Position numbers and translations under genes: made by a program | Notes under the pieces: generated by a model | What the model saw: the letters and a program-made list of their open reading frames with translations, nothing else | Databases searched by the model: none | What the model was told of the DNA's origin: nothing | In this document: one piece after another, positions 41,628 through 50,858 of the stretch | How positions within the stretch are numbered: position 1 is the first letter of the stretch | Layout of the letters: every line of letters starts with the position of its first letter | DNA from: Methanoregula sp. | GTDB lineage: Archaea > Halobacteriota > Methanomicrobia > Methanomicrobiales > Methanospirillaceae | NCBI GenBank assembly: GCA_022710385.1 | Contig: JAKLGZ010000002.1 | Location: 1 to 55,800, forward strand | Direction of reading: 5' to 3' | Length of the DNA stretch: 55,800 bases

Positions 41628-42956
41628 GTGGCTGAACAGAAGGCAGCGGAAGATCAGCACCGGCAGGAAGGGGATAGCTGGCGCATTCCCGCATCGATAA
41701 ATGACCAGTGGAACTTTCTTTTGAAGACGATATGGGACCAGATGATTCATCTTGTTATCCAATTTGAAGGAGCAGTTGATTTACCTACACTGGAACAGGC
41801 TGTCAGGGAGGCCATGGCTGCCGAAGTCCTCACAATCGCAAAATTTTCCCCGGGTGACTCCCCCTTCTTCGAACCTGCCTTCCCCGGGTCCGATACCCCT
41901 TCTTGGGATGTCATCACAACCGCACATCCGGACATAGCCCTTTCCAGCCTCCTGGGATCATCGCTCGATCCCCTGAAGGGTCCTATGTGCCGGGTACGGC
42001 TGATCCGATCAGATAACGATCTGCTCTGCATCTCGTTCAACCATACCATGACCGATGCTTATGGGGTGAAATCGTTTGGGAGCCTCCTCGCAAACCTGTA
42101 TCGTTCCGGAACAGGGAAAGGAATGAACCCCCCTCTGGGAAGTCCGCATGATCGCTCCCTGAAGAGCATCCTCTCCCTGTTTTCAGGAGACGAACTGGCT
42201 ACCGCCGCCCGACGGATTAGGAAGCGGGAGGGGGCATGGAATATTCCCTTCGAGTCCTTGAACGTTGGGGAAGGGCAGTACGTAAAACAGACCATTGGAC
42301 AACCGGGGTTCTCCTCTGTTCGTCAATTTGCGCGTAATCATTCAGTCACAATCAACGACCTCCTCCTCGCTTCATTTATTCTAGCACTAGCGAAAATGGC
42401 ACCGCCACTACCCAATACCTGCAATCCTGTGCTCACCTCGATTGACCTGCGACGTTATCAGGCTCTTAGTTTTCACCATGCTCTCTCGAACTTTTCCGTC
42501 GCATTCGAACTGCCAGTGATGATCCCGGATCATATTGATCCGACCGATGTTGTCCGCCATATCCATACCCTGATGGCATCATGCAAATCAGGTCATGCCG
42601 GGATCGGCGCCGCGGCACTCCTTGAAACGGAATTTGATAAGGGATTCTGGAAGGTGGAGGAAAAACTGGCGGAGATGGAGGGGAAGACACGGCAGGGACT
42701 TTCCGGAAAAAATCCCTTCTTCACCAACCTGGGCGTCATCCCTGAAGGAGTCGTTGACTATGGTATTCCGGTAAGGGATGCATGGATGCTGGGGCCGGTT
42801 GAATACCCACCAGGACTCTGCCTTGCGGCCTCGACCTTCCGTGACTGCCTCACCCTTTCTATGGGGTATTCAGGAACTGCTTTGCAGAAAGAATGGGTTA
42901 TTTCCCTCCTCTCGGCAATTGCTGCCACTCTCTCGCGGTTCACTTCGTGGGAATAA
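41628..42956 (+). CDS. Stand-alone condensation-domain-like acyltransferase
   Basis: The 442-residue protein has the fold signature of the NRPS condensation/PapA/WS-DGAT group: an N-terminal LKTIWDQMIHLVIQFEGAVD region, the active-site motif FNHTMTDAYG near residue 137, and ASFILALAKMAP further on. The usual HHxxxDG has its first His replaced by Asn (NHxxxDxxG), while the catalytic second His and the Asp remain. No adenylation or carrier domain is encoded nearby. It may transfer an acyl or aminoacyl group to an unknown acceptor. It starts with GTG after GGGAGG; the end overlaps the convergent DASS gene by 17 bases. Confidence 0.8.
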   Translation: MAEQKAAEDQHRQEGDSWRIPASINDQWNFLLKTIWDQMIHLVIQFEGAVDLPTLEQAVREAMAAEVLTIAKFSPGDSPFFEPAFPGSDTPSWDVITTAHPDIALSSLLGSSLDPLKGPMCRVRLIRSDNDLLCISFNHTMTDAYGVKSFGSLLANLYRSGTGKGMNPPLGSPHDRSLKSILSLFSGDELATAARRIRKREGAWNIPFESLNVGEGQYVKQTIGQPGFSSVRQFARNHSVTINDLLLASFILALAKMAPPLPNTCNPVLTSIDLRRYQALSFHHALSNFSVAFELPVMIPDHIDPTDVVRHIHTLMASCKSGHAGIGAAALLETEFDKGFWKVEEKLAEMEGKTRQGLSGKNPFFTNLGVIPEGVVDYGIPVRDAWMLGPVEYPPGLCLAASTFRDCLTLSMGYSGTALQKEWVISLLSAIAATLSRFTSWE

Positions 42957-44460
42957 CAGCCCATGCGGGGAGCTCAGGCGAGATTCCGAGTACGGTGGGG
43001 ATGACCAGGGTCATAAAAACCGTGATCAGGATACACCCGATGACATTCAGGGCAAGACCCGCCCGGGCCATCTCCCTGGTAGACAGGTACCCCGTCCCAT
43101 AAGCGATCGCATTCGGAGGAGTTCCGACCGGGAGCATGAAGCCAAGCGACGAGGCAAGGGCTGCCGGAACCATCAACATCAGTGGATTGATGCCCATTGA
43201 TACCGATGTGATTGCCATCAGTGGGACCATGATCGATGCCATTGCGGTATTTGAGACCACCTCATTGAGAAAGGTGATAAAGAGAGAGATGAGGAGAATG
43301 ATCACGATCAGCGGGAGCACGGCAAGGAGGGTGAACGAATTGGCGATTACCTCGGCAAGCCCGCTTGCAATAATTCCTTCCGAGAGACAAATCCCTCCTC
43401 CAAATAGGATGAGGATCCCCCAGGGTATTCCTTTCGCTGATTCCCAGTCGAGGGTGAAGATCCCTTTTTTCGTATCAACGGGAAGCATGAAAAGGATCAA
43501 TGCACCGCAGATTGCGATGGTGGCGTCGGTGATCCCGGGAATATAGGTGGTAATTCCCGGGATTACGAGAGAGCCAATCTCCTTTGGGGTCCTGAATATC
43601 CAGGCAAGGGCGACAGAAAGGAAGATCAGGAGTGTCCATTTCTCTCCTGATTTGAGCGGGCCGAGATCGCTCAGCTCATGCCCGATCATATCCCTGCTCC
43701 CTGATATCACCTTCGGCATATGCCGGTGGGTGACCGATGTCAGCCAGAACCAGGCGATAAACAGGAATATGACCATAAAGGGCACTGCAAAAATCATCCA
43801 TGAGAAGAAATCAATCTCTGGCGCAGCAGGAAAAATGCTCGACAACTGAGCGACAAGAATCCCGTTTGGCGGAGTACCGATAAGGGTAGCCATTCCCCCG
43901 ATGGTGGCGGCATATGCGACTCCAAGAAGAAGGCAGGTAGCGAACTGTCGCTCACCACCCTTTTCACTGTTTTTATCAGTCAAGACTCCCGGGAGAAGGG
44001 TTGTGACGAGGGCGAGGGCGATCGGGATCATCATCATTGCCGTGGCGGTATTGGAGATCCACATCGAGATAAACGCGGTAGCAACCATGAACCCCAGCAC
44101 AAGCTTCTTTGTCCCCGAACCGGCAAGGCTGATCACATTGAGGGCGATGCGTCGGTGAAGGTTCCACCGCATCATGGCCGCGGCAATCAAGAACCCGCCC
44201 ATGAACAGGAAAACCGTCTGATCCGCATAGGAGACCGCCGCTTCTTTGGGTGAAAGGATCCCAAGAATCGGGAAAAGGACCAGGGGAACAAGTGCGGTAG
44301 CGTAGAGCGGAATCGCCTCAGTGATCCACCAGACCACCATCAGACCGGTCACTGCTGCTGCGAGCTGAGCGGGATAAGGAAAGGTCACGGGATCCAGCGG
44401 AATGAATGCAATTACCAGAAAAACAATGAACCCGACGATGATCCCGTACCTTCTGTGCAT
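42940..44460 (-). CDS. DASS-family (SLC13) anion:Na+ symporter
   Basis: The 506-residue protein has about twelve membrane segments with two SNT motifs, in WISNTATAMMMIPIA near residue 140 and EVVSNTAMASIMVPL near 415, that form the substrate and Na+ sites of SLC13 transporters. It imports divalent anions such as C4-dicarboxylates, or phosphate or sulfate. With TfrAB in this genome a dicarboxylate would fit, but that is inference. It is convergent with the condensation-like gene. Confidence 0.9.
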   Translation of the reverse strand: MHRRYGIIVGFIVFLVIAFIPLDPVTFPYPAQLAAAVTGLMVVWWITEAIPLYATALVPLVLFPILGILSPKEAAVSYADQTVFLFMGGFLIAAAMMRWNLHRRIALNVISLAGSGTKKLVLGFMVATAFISMWISNTATAMMMIPIALALVTTLLPGVLTDKNSEKGGERQFATCLLLGVAYAATIGGMATLIGTPPNGILVAQLSSIFPAAPEIDFFSWMIFAVPFMVIFLFIAWFWLTSVTHRHMPKVISGSRDMIGHELSDLGPLKSGEKWTLLIFLSVALAWIFRTPKEIGSLVIPGITTYIPGITDATIAICGALILFMLPVDTKKGIFTLDWESAKGIPWGILILFGGGICLSEGIIASGLAEVIANSFTLLAVLPLIVIILLISLFITFLNEVVSNTAMASIMVPLMAITSVSMGINPLMLMVPAALASSLGFMLPVGTPPNAIAYGTGYLSTREMARAGLALNVIGCILITVFMTLVIPTVLGISPELPAWAVIPTK

Positions 44461-44513
44461 GAGGTGAATTGTTAGTCGTAATCACCTATGAACCTGTGCT
44501 ATTTCTCCCGGTT

Positions 44514-45011
44514 TCAGATCTGGATGATCCAGCCTTCCCTGCGTTCGGTGTCGTACATGGCACAGGTGGAAGATCCTGTCAGGTATCCGCATACTTCCCC
44601 GGGATTAATCACAAGGGTCGGGCCTTTCTCGGCAATTCCTGCCCGGTGCGAGTGCCCGTGCACCACGACATCGTATAGTCCACTCTCGACTATGACATCA
44701 AGAATGGCACCCTCATGGCCATGCAGGAGAGCAATCCTTACCCCGTCAGCGTGGAACTCGGAAAAAGTGCCGGCGATACTGACATTTCCTGTCTCCCTGC
44801 ACCGCTGCCGGAGGAGATCATGATCACCGTCATTGTTCCCATACACCCCAGAGACTTCCCCTGCAAGGGTCGCCAGTACCGGGATCACGAACGGGGAGAT
44901 GAAGTCCCCGGTGTGGAGATACCGATCTGCAGCCTCACGGTTCAGCACCTTCACCGCTTTTTTGATATGGGGAAGATGATCGTGGGTATCTCCGAGCATC
45001 CCTATCCTCAA
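44514..45011 (-). CDS. YfcE/MJ0936-family phosphodiesterase
   Basis: The 165-residue metallophosphoesterase has all calcineurin-like motifs: MLGDTHDH at residues 5-12, HTGDFISPF, YGNNDGDHD, LLHGHEG and VHGHSHRAG. These bind two metal ions. The length and order match MJ0936, a phosphodiesterase active on model substrates; the natural substrate is unknown. It lies about 50 bases upstream of the DASS gene on the same strand. Confidence 0.92.
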   Translation of the reverse strand: MRIGMLGDTHDHLPHIKKAVKVLNREAADRYLHTGDFISPFVIPVLATLAGEVSGVYGNNDGDHDLLRQRCRETGNVSIAGTFSEFHADGVRIALLHGHEGAILDVIVESGLYDVVVHGHSHRAGIAEKGPTLVINPGEVCGYLTGSSTCAMYDTERREGWIIQI

Positions 45012-45125
45012 CTATCACACCTCAGCTCGGATATTAAATTAGGGGGGGTAAAATGGTTCTTGCGATCATTGCAGGCTGCATCGGTTCCTCTCTTGTAACG
45101 GTAACGTCCCGGTACGGTAAATAGG

Positions 45126-46577
45126 ATGAACGTACACCCTCTCTCCATGCAGATGAGGGTCGGAGGAAAAGAGATATCCTCTGCAGATGAGCGCTGGATA
45201 CCGGTGATCAACCCTGCCACGGGGGAGGTGATCGACCAGGTTCCCGAGGGAACGCTTCACGAGGTGGATGAGGCAGTCAGCGCTGCTCAGGCAGCCTTTG
45301 ACAGCTGGGGTAAAAAGACCGTCCGGGAGAGGGGGTTGATCCTGTACCGGGCTGCGGGAAATGTCCGGGAACAGCACCAGGAACTCGCCCGGCTGCTCAC
45401 TATGGAACAGGGAAAGCCGCTCAGGGATGCTGTGGACGAGATCCGCGGATTTGCCAATATTCTCGAGTTCTTTGCCGGAATATCGGGTGCCATGAATGGA
45501 GACTTTATCGCCCTGGGATCTCTGGGTGATGCCTTGGTAAAAAGGGAGCCCATTGGGGTATGCGGGGCCATCATCCCATGGAACATGCCTGCCATCATTA
45601 TGGGCTGGAAAGTGGCACCTGCCTTGCTTGCGGGAAATACCCTCGTCTTCAAGCCCTCGTCCTCTGCCCCGCTCACCTGCCTCTCCCTCGCCTCGTCCCT
45701 TGAGCGATCCGGTCTCCCACCCGGGGTACTGAACGTGGTCACCGGGAAAGGCGAGGTGGTGGGGGAGGGGATCGCCCGGCACCCTGCCATCAGGAAGATC
45801 TCATTTACCGGGGACAGGGCAACCGGGTTCAGGATTCAGGAACTTGCGAGGTCTCATTTGAAGGATATCTCCCTTGAACTGGGGGGGTCTGATCCCATGA
45901 TCGTCTGGAAGGATGCTGATATCGGGAAGGCAGTATCCGGCGTCATAAAGGGACGGTTCTACAACGCCGGCCAGACCTGCACCGCGGTAAAGCGGCTGTA
46001 TGTGCATCACGATATAGCAAAAGAGTTTGTTGTGAGGCTGAAGAACAAGGTGGAGGCGATCAGGGTGGGGAACGGTCTGGATCCAGGGAGTGATATGGGT
46101 CCGTTGTCCGGAAAGCCTCAACTGGATAATGTGATGTCTTTTGTCAATACCGTCGAAAAGAAGGGGCAGGGCACCATTCTCACCGGAGGAAACGTCATGA
46201 CCGGGGGCACCCATGGAAAAGGATTCTTCTATGCACCGACCCTGGTAATCGACACGACCCCGGAATGTATCCTCCTCCAGCAGGAGGTGTTCGGGCCGGT
46301 GTTGCCGGTTGTGCCGGTTAATGATCTTGAAACTGCCATAGCAAAAGCCAACTCAACCCCGTACGGTCTTGGAGCCTCCATATGGACCAACGACCTTTCC
46401 GTGGTCCATGAGGTGTTCTCATCCGTTGCGGCCGGGGTGGTATGGGTGAACCGTCATCTCACCATCCCGCCTGAGGTTCCTTTCGGCGGAGTGAAAGAGA
46501 GCGGGATTGGAAGGGAGAATGGGATCGCTGCATACCATACCTATACCCGGACAAAAACCCTGCTCCTGAACTGGTAA
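45126..46577 (+). CDS. NAD(P)+-dependent aldehyde dehydrogenase
   Basis: The 483-residue protein is a standard ALDH: IPWNMPAIIMGWKVAPAL near 157, LELGGSDPMIVW near 252 with the general base Glu, NAGQTCTAVKR near 283 with the catalytic Cys, and PFGGVKESGIGREN near 456. Candidate substrates are lactaldehyde, which in methanogens leads to F420 side-chain lactate, or succinate semialdehyde. Context does not decide. It is monocistronic, with a TATA-like ATATTAAAT about 95 bases upstream. Confidence 0.92.
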   Translation: MNVHPLSMQMRVGGKEISSADERWIPVINPATGEVIDQVPEGTLHEVDEAVSAAQAAFDSWGKKTVRERGLILYRAAGNVREQHQELARLLTMEQGKPLRDAVDEIRGFANILEFFAGISGAMNGDFIALGSLGDALVKREPIGVCGAIIPWNMPAIIMGWKVAPALLAGNTLVFKPSSSAPLTCLSLASSLERSGLPPGVLNVVTGKGEVVGEGIARHPAIRKISFTGDRATGFRIQELARSHLKDISLELGGSDPMIVWKDADIGKAVSGVIKGRFYNAGQTCTAVKRLYVHHDIAKEFVVRLKNKVEAIRVGNGLDPGSDMGPLSGKPQLDNVMSFVNTVEKKGQGTILTGGNVMTGGTHGKGFFYAPTLVIDTTPECILLQQEVFGPVLPVVPVNDLETAIAKANSTPYGLGASIWTNDLSVVHEVFSSVAAGVVWVNRHLTIPPEVPFGGVKESGIGRENGIAAYHTYTRTKTLLLNW

Positions 46578-46773
46578 TCCCGACCATCTCTTTTCCTTCA
46601 ACCTTCCTGAACATCAAGTCGAGGAATTGCCGATGAAAATGTTTCCAGAGGAAAGGATCAGGAAGAACAGGGTAAATCTTAGAGAAGAATGAGATCCCCG
46701 TCTGACTATCCCAGATTATTCCAGGTCTTTGCCGTCCGACGCAGACTGAAACAACTCCAAGGGGATCCCGGCT

Positions 46774-46800
46774 GGTGCAATGGCAATCTGCCATTGCATC
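46774..46800. terminator. Perfect 10-bp hairpin between convergent genes
   Basis: TGCAATGGCA (46776-46785) and TGCCATTGCA (46789-46798) pair perfectly around the loop ATC, with two more pairs as RNA. It lies 41 bases past the ABC permease stop and 200 past the ALDH stop. On the plus strand a pyrimidine tract follows. Terminator or RNA-stability element is the likely role. Confidence 0.5.
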
Positions 46801-46841
46801 AGATCTCTCTCCTTTTCCAGGACGGGGCTATGAAGCGGCCA

Positions 46842-48008
46842 TCACTCATGCCGGAGCGCTTCAATCGGGTTCAGGTTCGATGCCTTCCACGCGGGGTATA
46901 ATCCGGATATGAGGCTGGTCCCGAGGCCGAACCCCACTCCGTACACGATATAGACGAGACTGGACGGTACAAAGAGGTATTCGGTGGTCTGGAGCATCAC
47001 CATGCTCACGGCATAACCGCCTATGATTGAGAGAGCCCCTCCGATGGAACTCCCGATCAGGCCGAGAATGAGGGCTTCGTACAGGAACATGCGCAGCACT
47101 TCCTTTCTCTGCGTTCCGATGCTCCGGATGACACCAATCTCCTTGATCCGCTCGGTGACCGACATCAGCATGATGTTCAGGATGCTCACCCCTGCAACGA
47201 TGAGGGATATCCCCCCGATGACGGTCGTGAACGTGGATATCTGGCCGAACGTGGTCAGGATCGTTTCAAGGATTGCCCTCGTATCGATCACATCGACCAC
47301 TGTTTCCTTGCGGTTCATCGTTCGGTCGATGGAGTCCTTGACCTCCTCAATCTTATTCAGATCGTTTACCTTGACAATGACCTGGTTGTACTCCTCCTGC
47401 CCGAACGCCTGTTTGAACCACTGATCTTCGACCACGATCCCGAAATCAGGGTTGATATCAAAGCCCATGCCCCGCTCCTTGAGGATTCCGACGACCCGCA
47501 CCGAACCCATCTCCCCAAGGCTGATCCGGGATCCGACCTTGATCTCATTCTCTTCGGCAAACGTGGCTCCTACCATGGCGCCGGAAGCACCCCGGAGATA
47601 GGATCCCTGGTCAACTTCGAGCAGGACGGGGATATCATCGGGTTTAAGGCCATATATCGTCCCCACCGTGTCCTCTGAGCCGATCTTCATCCGCGAACTA
47701 CCCGAATACACGGGGATGGTGACATGGGGGGCAGCTGCACGCCGGATCTGTTCCACATCGCGGTCAGAGAGGAGGTTTGAGGACTGCGATCCTCCAAACC
47801 CCATGCCGCCAACATGGGGAGTCACGATGATTGAATCACCGACTGTGGAGAGGCTGTCCGAGATGGCAAGGACCAGGCTGTTCCCGAGGATCCCCATCGA
47901 TACGATGGTCACGACACCGATGATGATACCGAGGATGGCGAGAAGCGAACGGAGCCAGTGGAGCCGGACATTCCGTTGTGCAAGCTCAAAGAACATCAGG
48001 GAATGCAT
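46842..48008 (-). CDS. MacB/FtsX-type ABC transporter permease
   Basis: The 388-residue permease has one N-terminal helix (about 20-40), a large outer domain of about 215 residues, and three C-terminal helices beginning near 270 with TTVIGGISLIVAGVSILNIMLMSV. This is the MacB/LolC topology. VTERIKEIGVIRSIGTQRKEVLRMF is the cytoplasmic coupling loop. Such transporters work by mechanotransmission on outside substrates. It follows its ATPase by 44 bases and is last in the yip1 operon. Confidence 0.9.
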   Translation of the reverse strand: MHSLMFFELAQRNVRLHWLRSLLAILGIIIGVVTIVSMGILGNSLVLAISDSLSTVGDSIIVTPHVGGMGFGGSQSSNLLSDRDVEQIRRAAAPHVTIPVYSGSSRMKIGSEDTVGTIYGLKPDDIPVLLEVDQGSYLRGASGAMVGATFAEENEIKVGSRISLGEMGSVRVVGILKERGMGFDINPDFGIVVEDQWFKQAFGQEEYNQVIVKVNDLNKIEEVKDSIDRTMNRKETVVDVIDTRAILETILTTFGQISTFTTVIGGISLIVAGVSILNIMLMSVTERIKEIGVIRSIGTQRKEVLRMFLYEALILGLIGSSIGGALSIIGGYAVSMVMLQTTEYLFVPSSLVYIVYGVGFGLGTSLISGLYPAWKASNLNPIEALRHE

Positions 48009-48052
48009 GGATACCCGTCACCTCCTCCGGATTCTCCTGCAGCTCCGGAGTA

Positions 48053-48754
48053 TCATGATATCTTCCCGTCAACGATCCGTATCACCCGGTGGGCGTATTC
48101 TGCTATCGAGGGATCATGGGTGACCATGATGATCGTCTTTCCCCGGTCCCTGTTGAGATCATCGAGGAGATGCATGATTGCTGCGCCGGTCTTTGTATCG
48201 AGGTTTCCGGTCGGTTCATCGGCAAGGAGGATCTCCGGGTCGTTGACCAGTGCGCGCGCTATGGCGACCCGCTGCTGCTGCCCCCCGGACATCTCACTTG
48301 GTTTGTGCGAGAAGAGCGACTCATCAAGATCCATCGCATTGAGCACTACCCTGCAGCGTTCCCTGCATTCCCGGCTACCTGTTTTGAGGATCAACGGGTA
48401 CTGCACATTCTCAAGAGCGGTCAGTAGCGGCAGGAGGTTGAACTGCTGGAAGATGAAACCGAGATAGTCACGCCTGAGGATCGTCAGATCCTCATCGCTC
48501 ATGCCGCGGATGTTTTTTCCCCTGATGCAGAGGGTCCCTGCCGTCGGGGTATCAAGGCAGCCCATCAGGTTGAGCAGGGTAGATTTGCCCGAGCCCGAGG
48601 GTCCCATGATGGCAATAAAATCCCCTTTGCCGATGTCAAGGCTCACCTTGTCGAGTGCCACCACATCCCCGCCGGGAAGAGGGTAAACCTTCGTCACCTC
48701 GCGGAACCGGATGATGGTGTCACCGTCACACTCCGGGTCTATCGTTTCTTCCAT
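48053..48754 (-). CDS. LolD/MacB-type ABC transporter ATPase
   Basis: The 233-residue ATPase has GPSGSGKST (Walker A), IFQQFNLLPLLTALENV (Q-loop and the LolD-type helix), MSGGQQQRVAIARAL (signature), ILLADEPTGNLD (Walker B) and VTHD. The TGNLD sequence is typical of the LolD/FtsE group. It pairs with the permease downstream. It overlaps the end of the CARDB-like gene by 16 bases, showing coupling. Confidence 0.94.
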   Translation of the reverse strand: MEETIDPECDGDTIIRFREVTKVYPLPGGDVVALDKVSLDIGKGDFIAIMGPSGSGKSTLLNLMGCLDTPTAGTLCIRGKNIRGMSDEDLTILRRDYLGFIFQQFNLLPLLTALENVQYPLILKTGSRECRERCRVVLNAMDLDESLFSHKPSEMSGGQQQRVAIARALVNDPEILLADEPTGNLDTKTGAAIMHLLDDLNRDRGKTIIMVTHDPSIAEYAHRVIRIVDGKIS

Positions 48755-49881
48755 GAGTACCAGATAGCCCCCCCGATTACAGCAGCCGATACAAGGATGA
48801 CAGCGATCATGGCAGGGGCAATACCAGGTGAGTCCTCCCTGGCATTGTTCTTTGGCGGGATGACTACAGGAGTGGTCCGCTGATAGGGATTGCCGTCGAC
48901 GTCACGATACGCTACGTTCATATGGACTTTACTGGTATTCTCGGCAAGGAAGGTGAGCTCGAAGCTGGAGAAATCATCCGGCTGGAGGGAGCCTACGACA
49001 TACTCACGGTAAGGGTTCACTGGCTCTGCCCCTTCCCCAGCAGAGAGCACCACCGAATTTGCCACTTCGAGACCGGCGTTGGTGACATCCCCGGTAAGGG
49101 TGTACTTCCCGTTCTCATATTCGACGAGAATATTCGAGAGGATCGGATCGGCCTGTCTCTTGGACTCCCCAAAGACGATCGGGAGCGTGACCATCGAAGA
49201 ATGGGGATTGATCCCGTTCTTGTAATCGGCAGCGATCTCCAGGCTGGTGGGCTCTGCCGGGGTGATATTGAAGGAGATCTTCTGGGCCTTATCAGGGTCC
49301 AGGGTCCCGATAAAGTAACTTGAGGGGGCCGGGTCGAGGGACGTCCCCCGGAAGTGGACGATCACACTCCCGACGGCATTATCCCTCGGGTTTCCCACCA
49401 TGATGTCGATCTGCTCCTTCCTCCCGGCACTGTAGGTATCAGGTTTATGCAGGACAGAGATCTCGATCGGGTCATTCTCCACGCGGATCTGGACGGGATA
49501 ACGGAGGTACCCGGCATCCCGGAAGTCGAGGGAGAAACTGGGGTAATAAATCCCGGGAGGGACGTCCGCCTTTATGGTGAAGGTGAACTGCATCCGGTTC
49601 CCGGCACCGACTGTGGTCGTGGTGTCATAGGAACTGGACAGGATGGAGATGTCTGCATCATACATCGTTGCCCTCCGTATTGCGACGCTTTCCAGCCCGT
49701 TATTGATGATCTCTACCATGACGATCCCTGTATCACCCTCAAAGAAGACACCAGGGTTGAGGTCAACGCTCGAGACCGTGACCTGGGCTGCACCCTCCCC
49801 GGCCTGCTGGGCGCCTGCAAGGGAGATGAAGGGGGAGAAGGCGATCAATCCGAACAGGACCAGGAGAATTCCTGTTTTCAT
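48739..49881 (-). CDS. Secreted CARDB/COG1361-like surface protein
   Basis: The 380-residue protein has a signal peptide (cut near residue 24, SLAGA/QQAG), three or so beta-sandwich repeats of about 100 residues with the NxGxxxAxxV pattern of CARDB domains (for example VEIINNGLESVAIR and GDVTNAGLEVANSVV), and a C-terminal membrane helix ending in WKKR. Methanogen proteins of this type are called S-layer-domain-like. Its tie to an ABC exporter suggests it is the transporter's outer partner. The start shares one base with the yip1 stop (TAATG). Confidence 0.82.
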   Translation of the reverse strand: MKTGILLVLFGLIAFSPFISLAGAQQAGEGAAQVTVSSVDLNPGVFFEGDTGIVMVEIINNGLESVAIRRATMYDADISILSSSYDTTTTVGAGNRMQFTFTIKADVPPGIYYPSFSLDFRDAGYLRYPVQIRVENDPIEISVLHKPDTYSAGRKEQIDIMVGNPRDNAVGSVIVHFRGTSLDPAPSSYFIGTLDPDKAQKISFNITPAEPTSLEIAADYKNGINPHSSMVTLPIVFGESKRQADPILSNILVEYENGKYTLTGDVTNAGLEVANSVVLSAGEGAEPVNPYREYVVGSLQPDDFSSFELTFLAENTSKVHMNVAYRDVDGNPYQRTTPVVIPPKNNAREDSPGIAPAMIAVILVSAAVIGGAIWYSWKKR

Positions 49882-50570
49882 TATGGACCTCCCAGGAACG
49901 GCATTCCGACAAATGCAGTATAGAGCGTATAGATCGCAAAAATGGCTACCGGGATAAGAACCACGATTGCGGCATTCCGAACGGTCAGGTTCCTGGCATG
50001 CCTGATGCCGAAAATCCAGAGGTTTGCACTCCATGCAAGGAAGATGACCGATATCACCGCCGAGATCCGGGTAAACTCGCGGAATGCCGGATCCGTCAGG
50101 ATATCACTCATAAAACGCTGCACAGCAGCGGGATCCTGGATGTTCGAGATGACCGGCACTTCCACCAGGGGAATATAATAGAGGGAGACAATGGCGGAGA
50201 TGATCAACCCAATGATGACCGGGACAAGACCATCCCCAGTGAATTCAAGGGTTCTCCTGAACGTGCCGTTCCCTGCAAAAGCCATGGAGAGGAGATAAAA
50301 TATCCCCGCAAAGATGATCCACCAGAGGATCAGGAAGGCAAAAAATGCAGAGAGTGCACTGAAAGCCCCCATCATCGAGGCCATTCCCTCTCCTGCAGCA
50401 GCAGAGAACAGACCTGAATAGACCCCGGACATCAGGTAAGCTGTCACTGCGGAGATGATTGCCCCAATCACCACGATTATTCCGGGAATTTTCAGGTCCT
50501 CGGGCTCCTTCATCCGCTCACTGAAAAATGTGTCAGGGCGAAAGAGGAGGTATGGTAGCATCCCTTTCAT
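49881..50570 (-). CDS. Yip1-domain membrane protein
   Basis: The 229-residue protein has a short N-terminal amphipathic part with LLFRPDTFFSERMKEPE and five membrane segments, the Yip1 topology. Yip1 in eukaryotes recruits Rab GTPases; in archaea and bacteria the role is unknown. It is the first gene of a four-gene set with the CARDB-like protein and the ABC transporter, coupled through TAATG. The upstream 288 bases hold a candidate RNA gene or long leader. Confidence 0.85.
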   Translation of the reverse strand: MKGMLPYLLFRPDTFFSERMKEPEDLKIPGIIVVIGAIISAVTAYLMSGVYSGLFSAAAGEGMASMMGAFSALSAFFAFLILWWIIFAGIFYLLSMAFAGNGTFRRTLEFTGDGLVPVIIGLIISAIVSLYYIPLVEVPVISNIQDPAAVQRFMSDILTDPAFREFTRISAVISVIFLAWSANLWIFGIRHARNLTVRNAAIVVLIPVAIFAIYTLYTAFVGMPFLGGP

Positions 50571-50673
50571 ATGAATCGGAGTAATTTTTGATGTGAAAGT
50601 CTATCAACATTCCCCAGCGGACACCTGATTATTCTGGGAATTGAGGGGGAAAACAGGTTTGTCACTCAAAAAC

Positions 50674-50683
50674 CTTTTAAAAG
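50674..50683. promoter_or_regulatory. Symmetric TATA-like element
   Basis: CTTTTAAAAG reads the same on both strands. On the plus strand it lies 25-30 bases before GGGAAGG (50705), a likely first base for the structured RNA. On the minus strand it would start the yip1 operon with a leader of about 80 bases. Confidence 0.45.
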
Positions 50684-50703
50684 ATCCTCCTCGCTCCTTT
50701 ATT

Positions 50704-50834
50704 AGGGAAGGCCGAGTCGCGGTGGCCACTAAAGTGGGTCAATGTGCTGCCATTGGGCGCACAGGAAAGGCGCGTTTATCGTATGGTGGGGTGTGGGCCG
50801 GACACCCCCACTCTTCATCCGTTCCATCATTTTT
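50704..50834 (+). ncRNA. Candidate structured non-coding RNA
   Basis: This GC-rich segment has no credible gene and three hairpins: CCAC/GTGG (50726-50737); TGTGC/GCACA with inner GCC/GGC and loop ATTG (50743-50763); and a 9-bp stem GTGGGGTGT with ACACCCCCAC, one bulged C, around GGGCCGG (50786-50811). A TATA box lies the right distance upstream and TTTTT at 50830-50834 could end it. It matches no RNA family I can recall: not RNase P, SRP RNA or a known riboswitch. Confidence 0.4.
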
Positions 50835-50858
50835 AAACCAAGAGAAGAGCGAAGAGCC

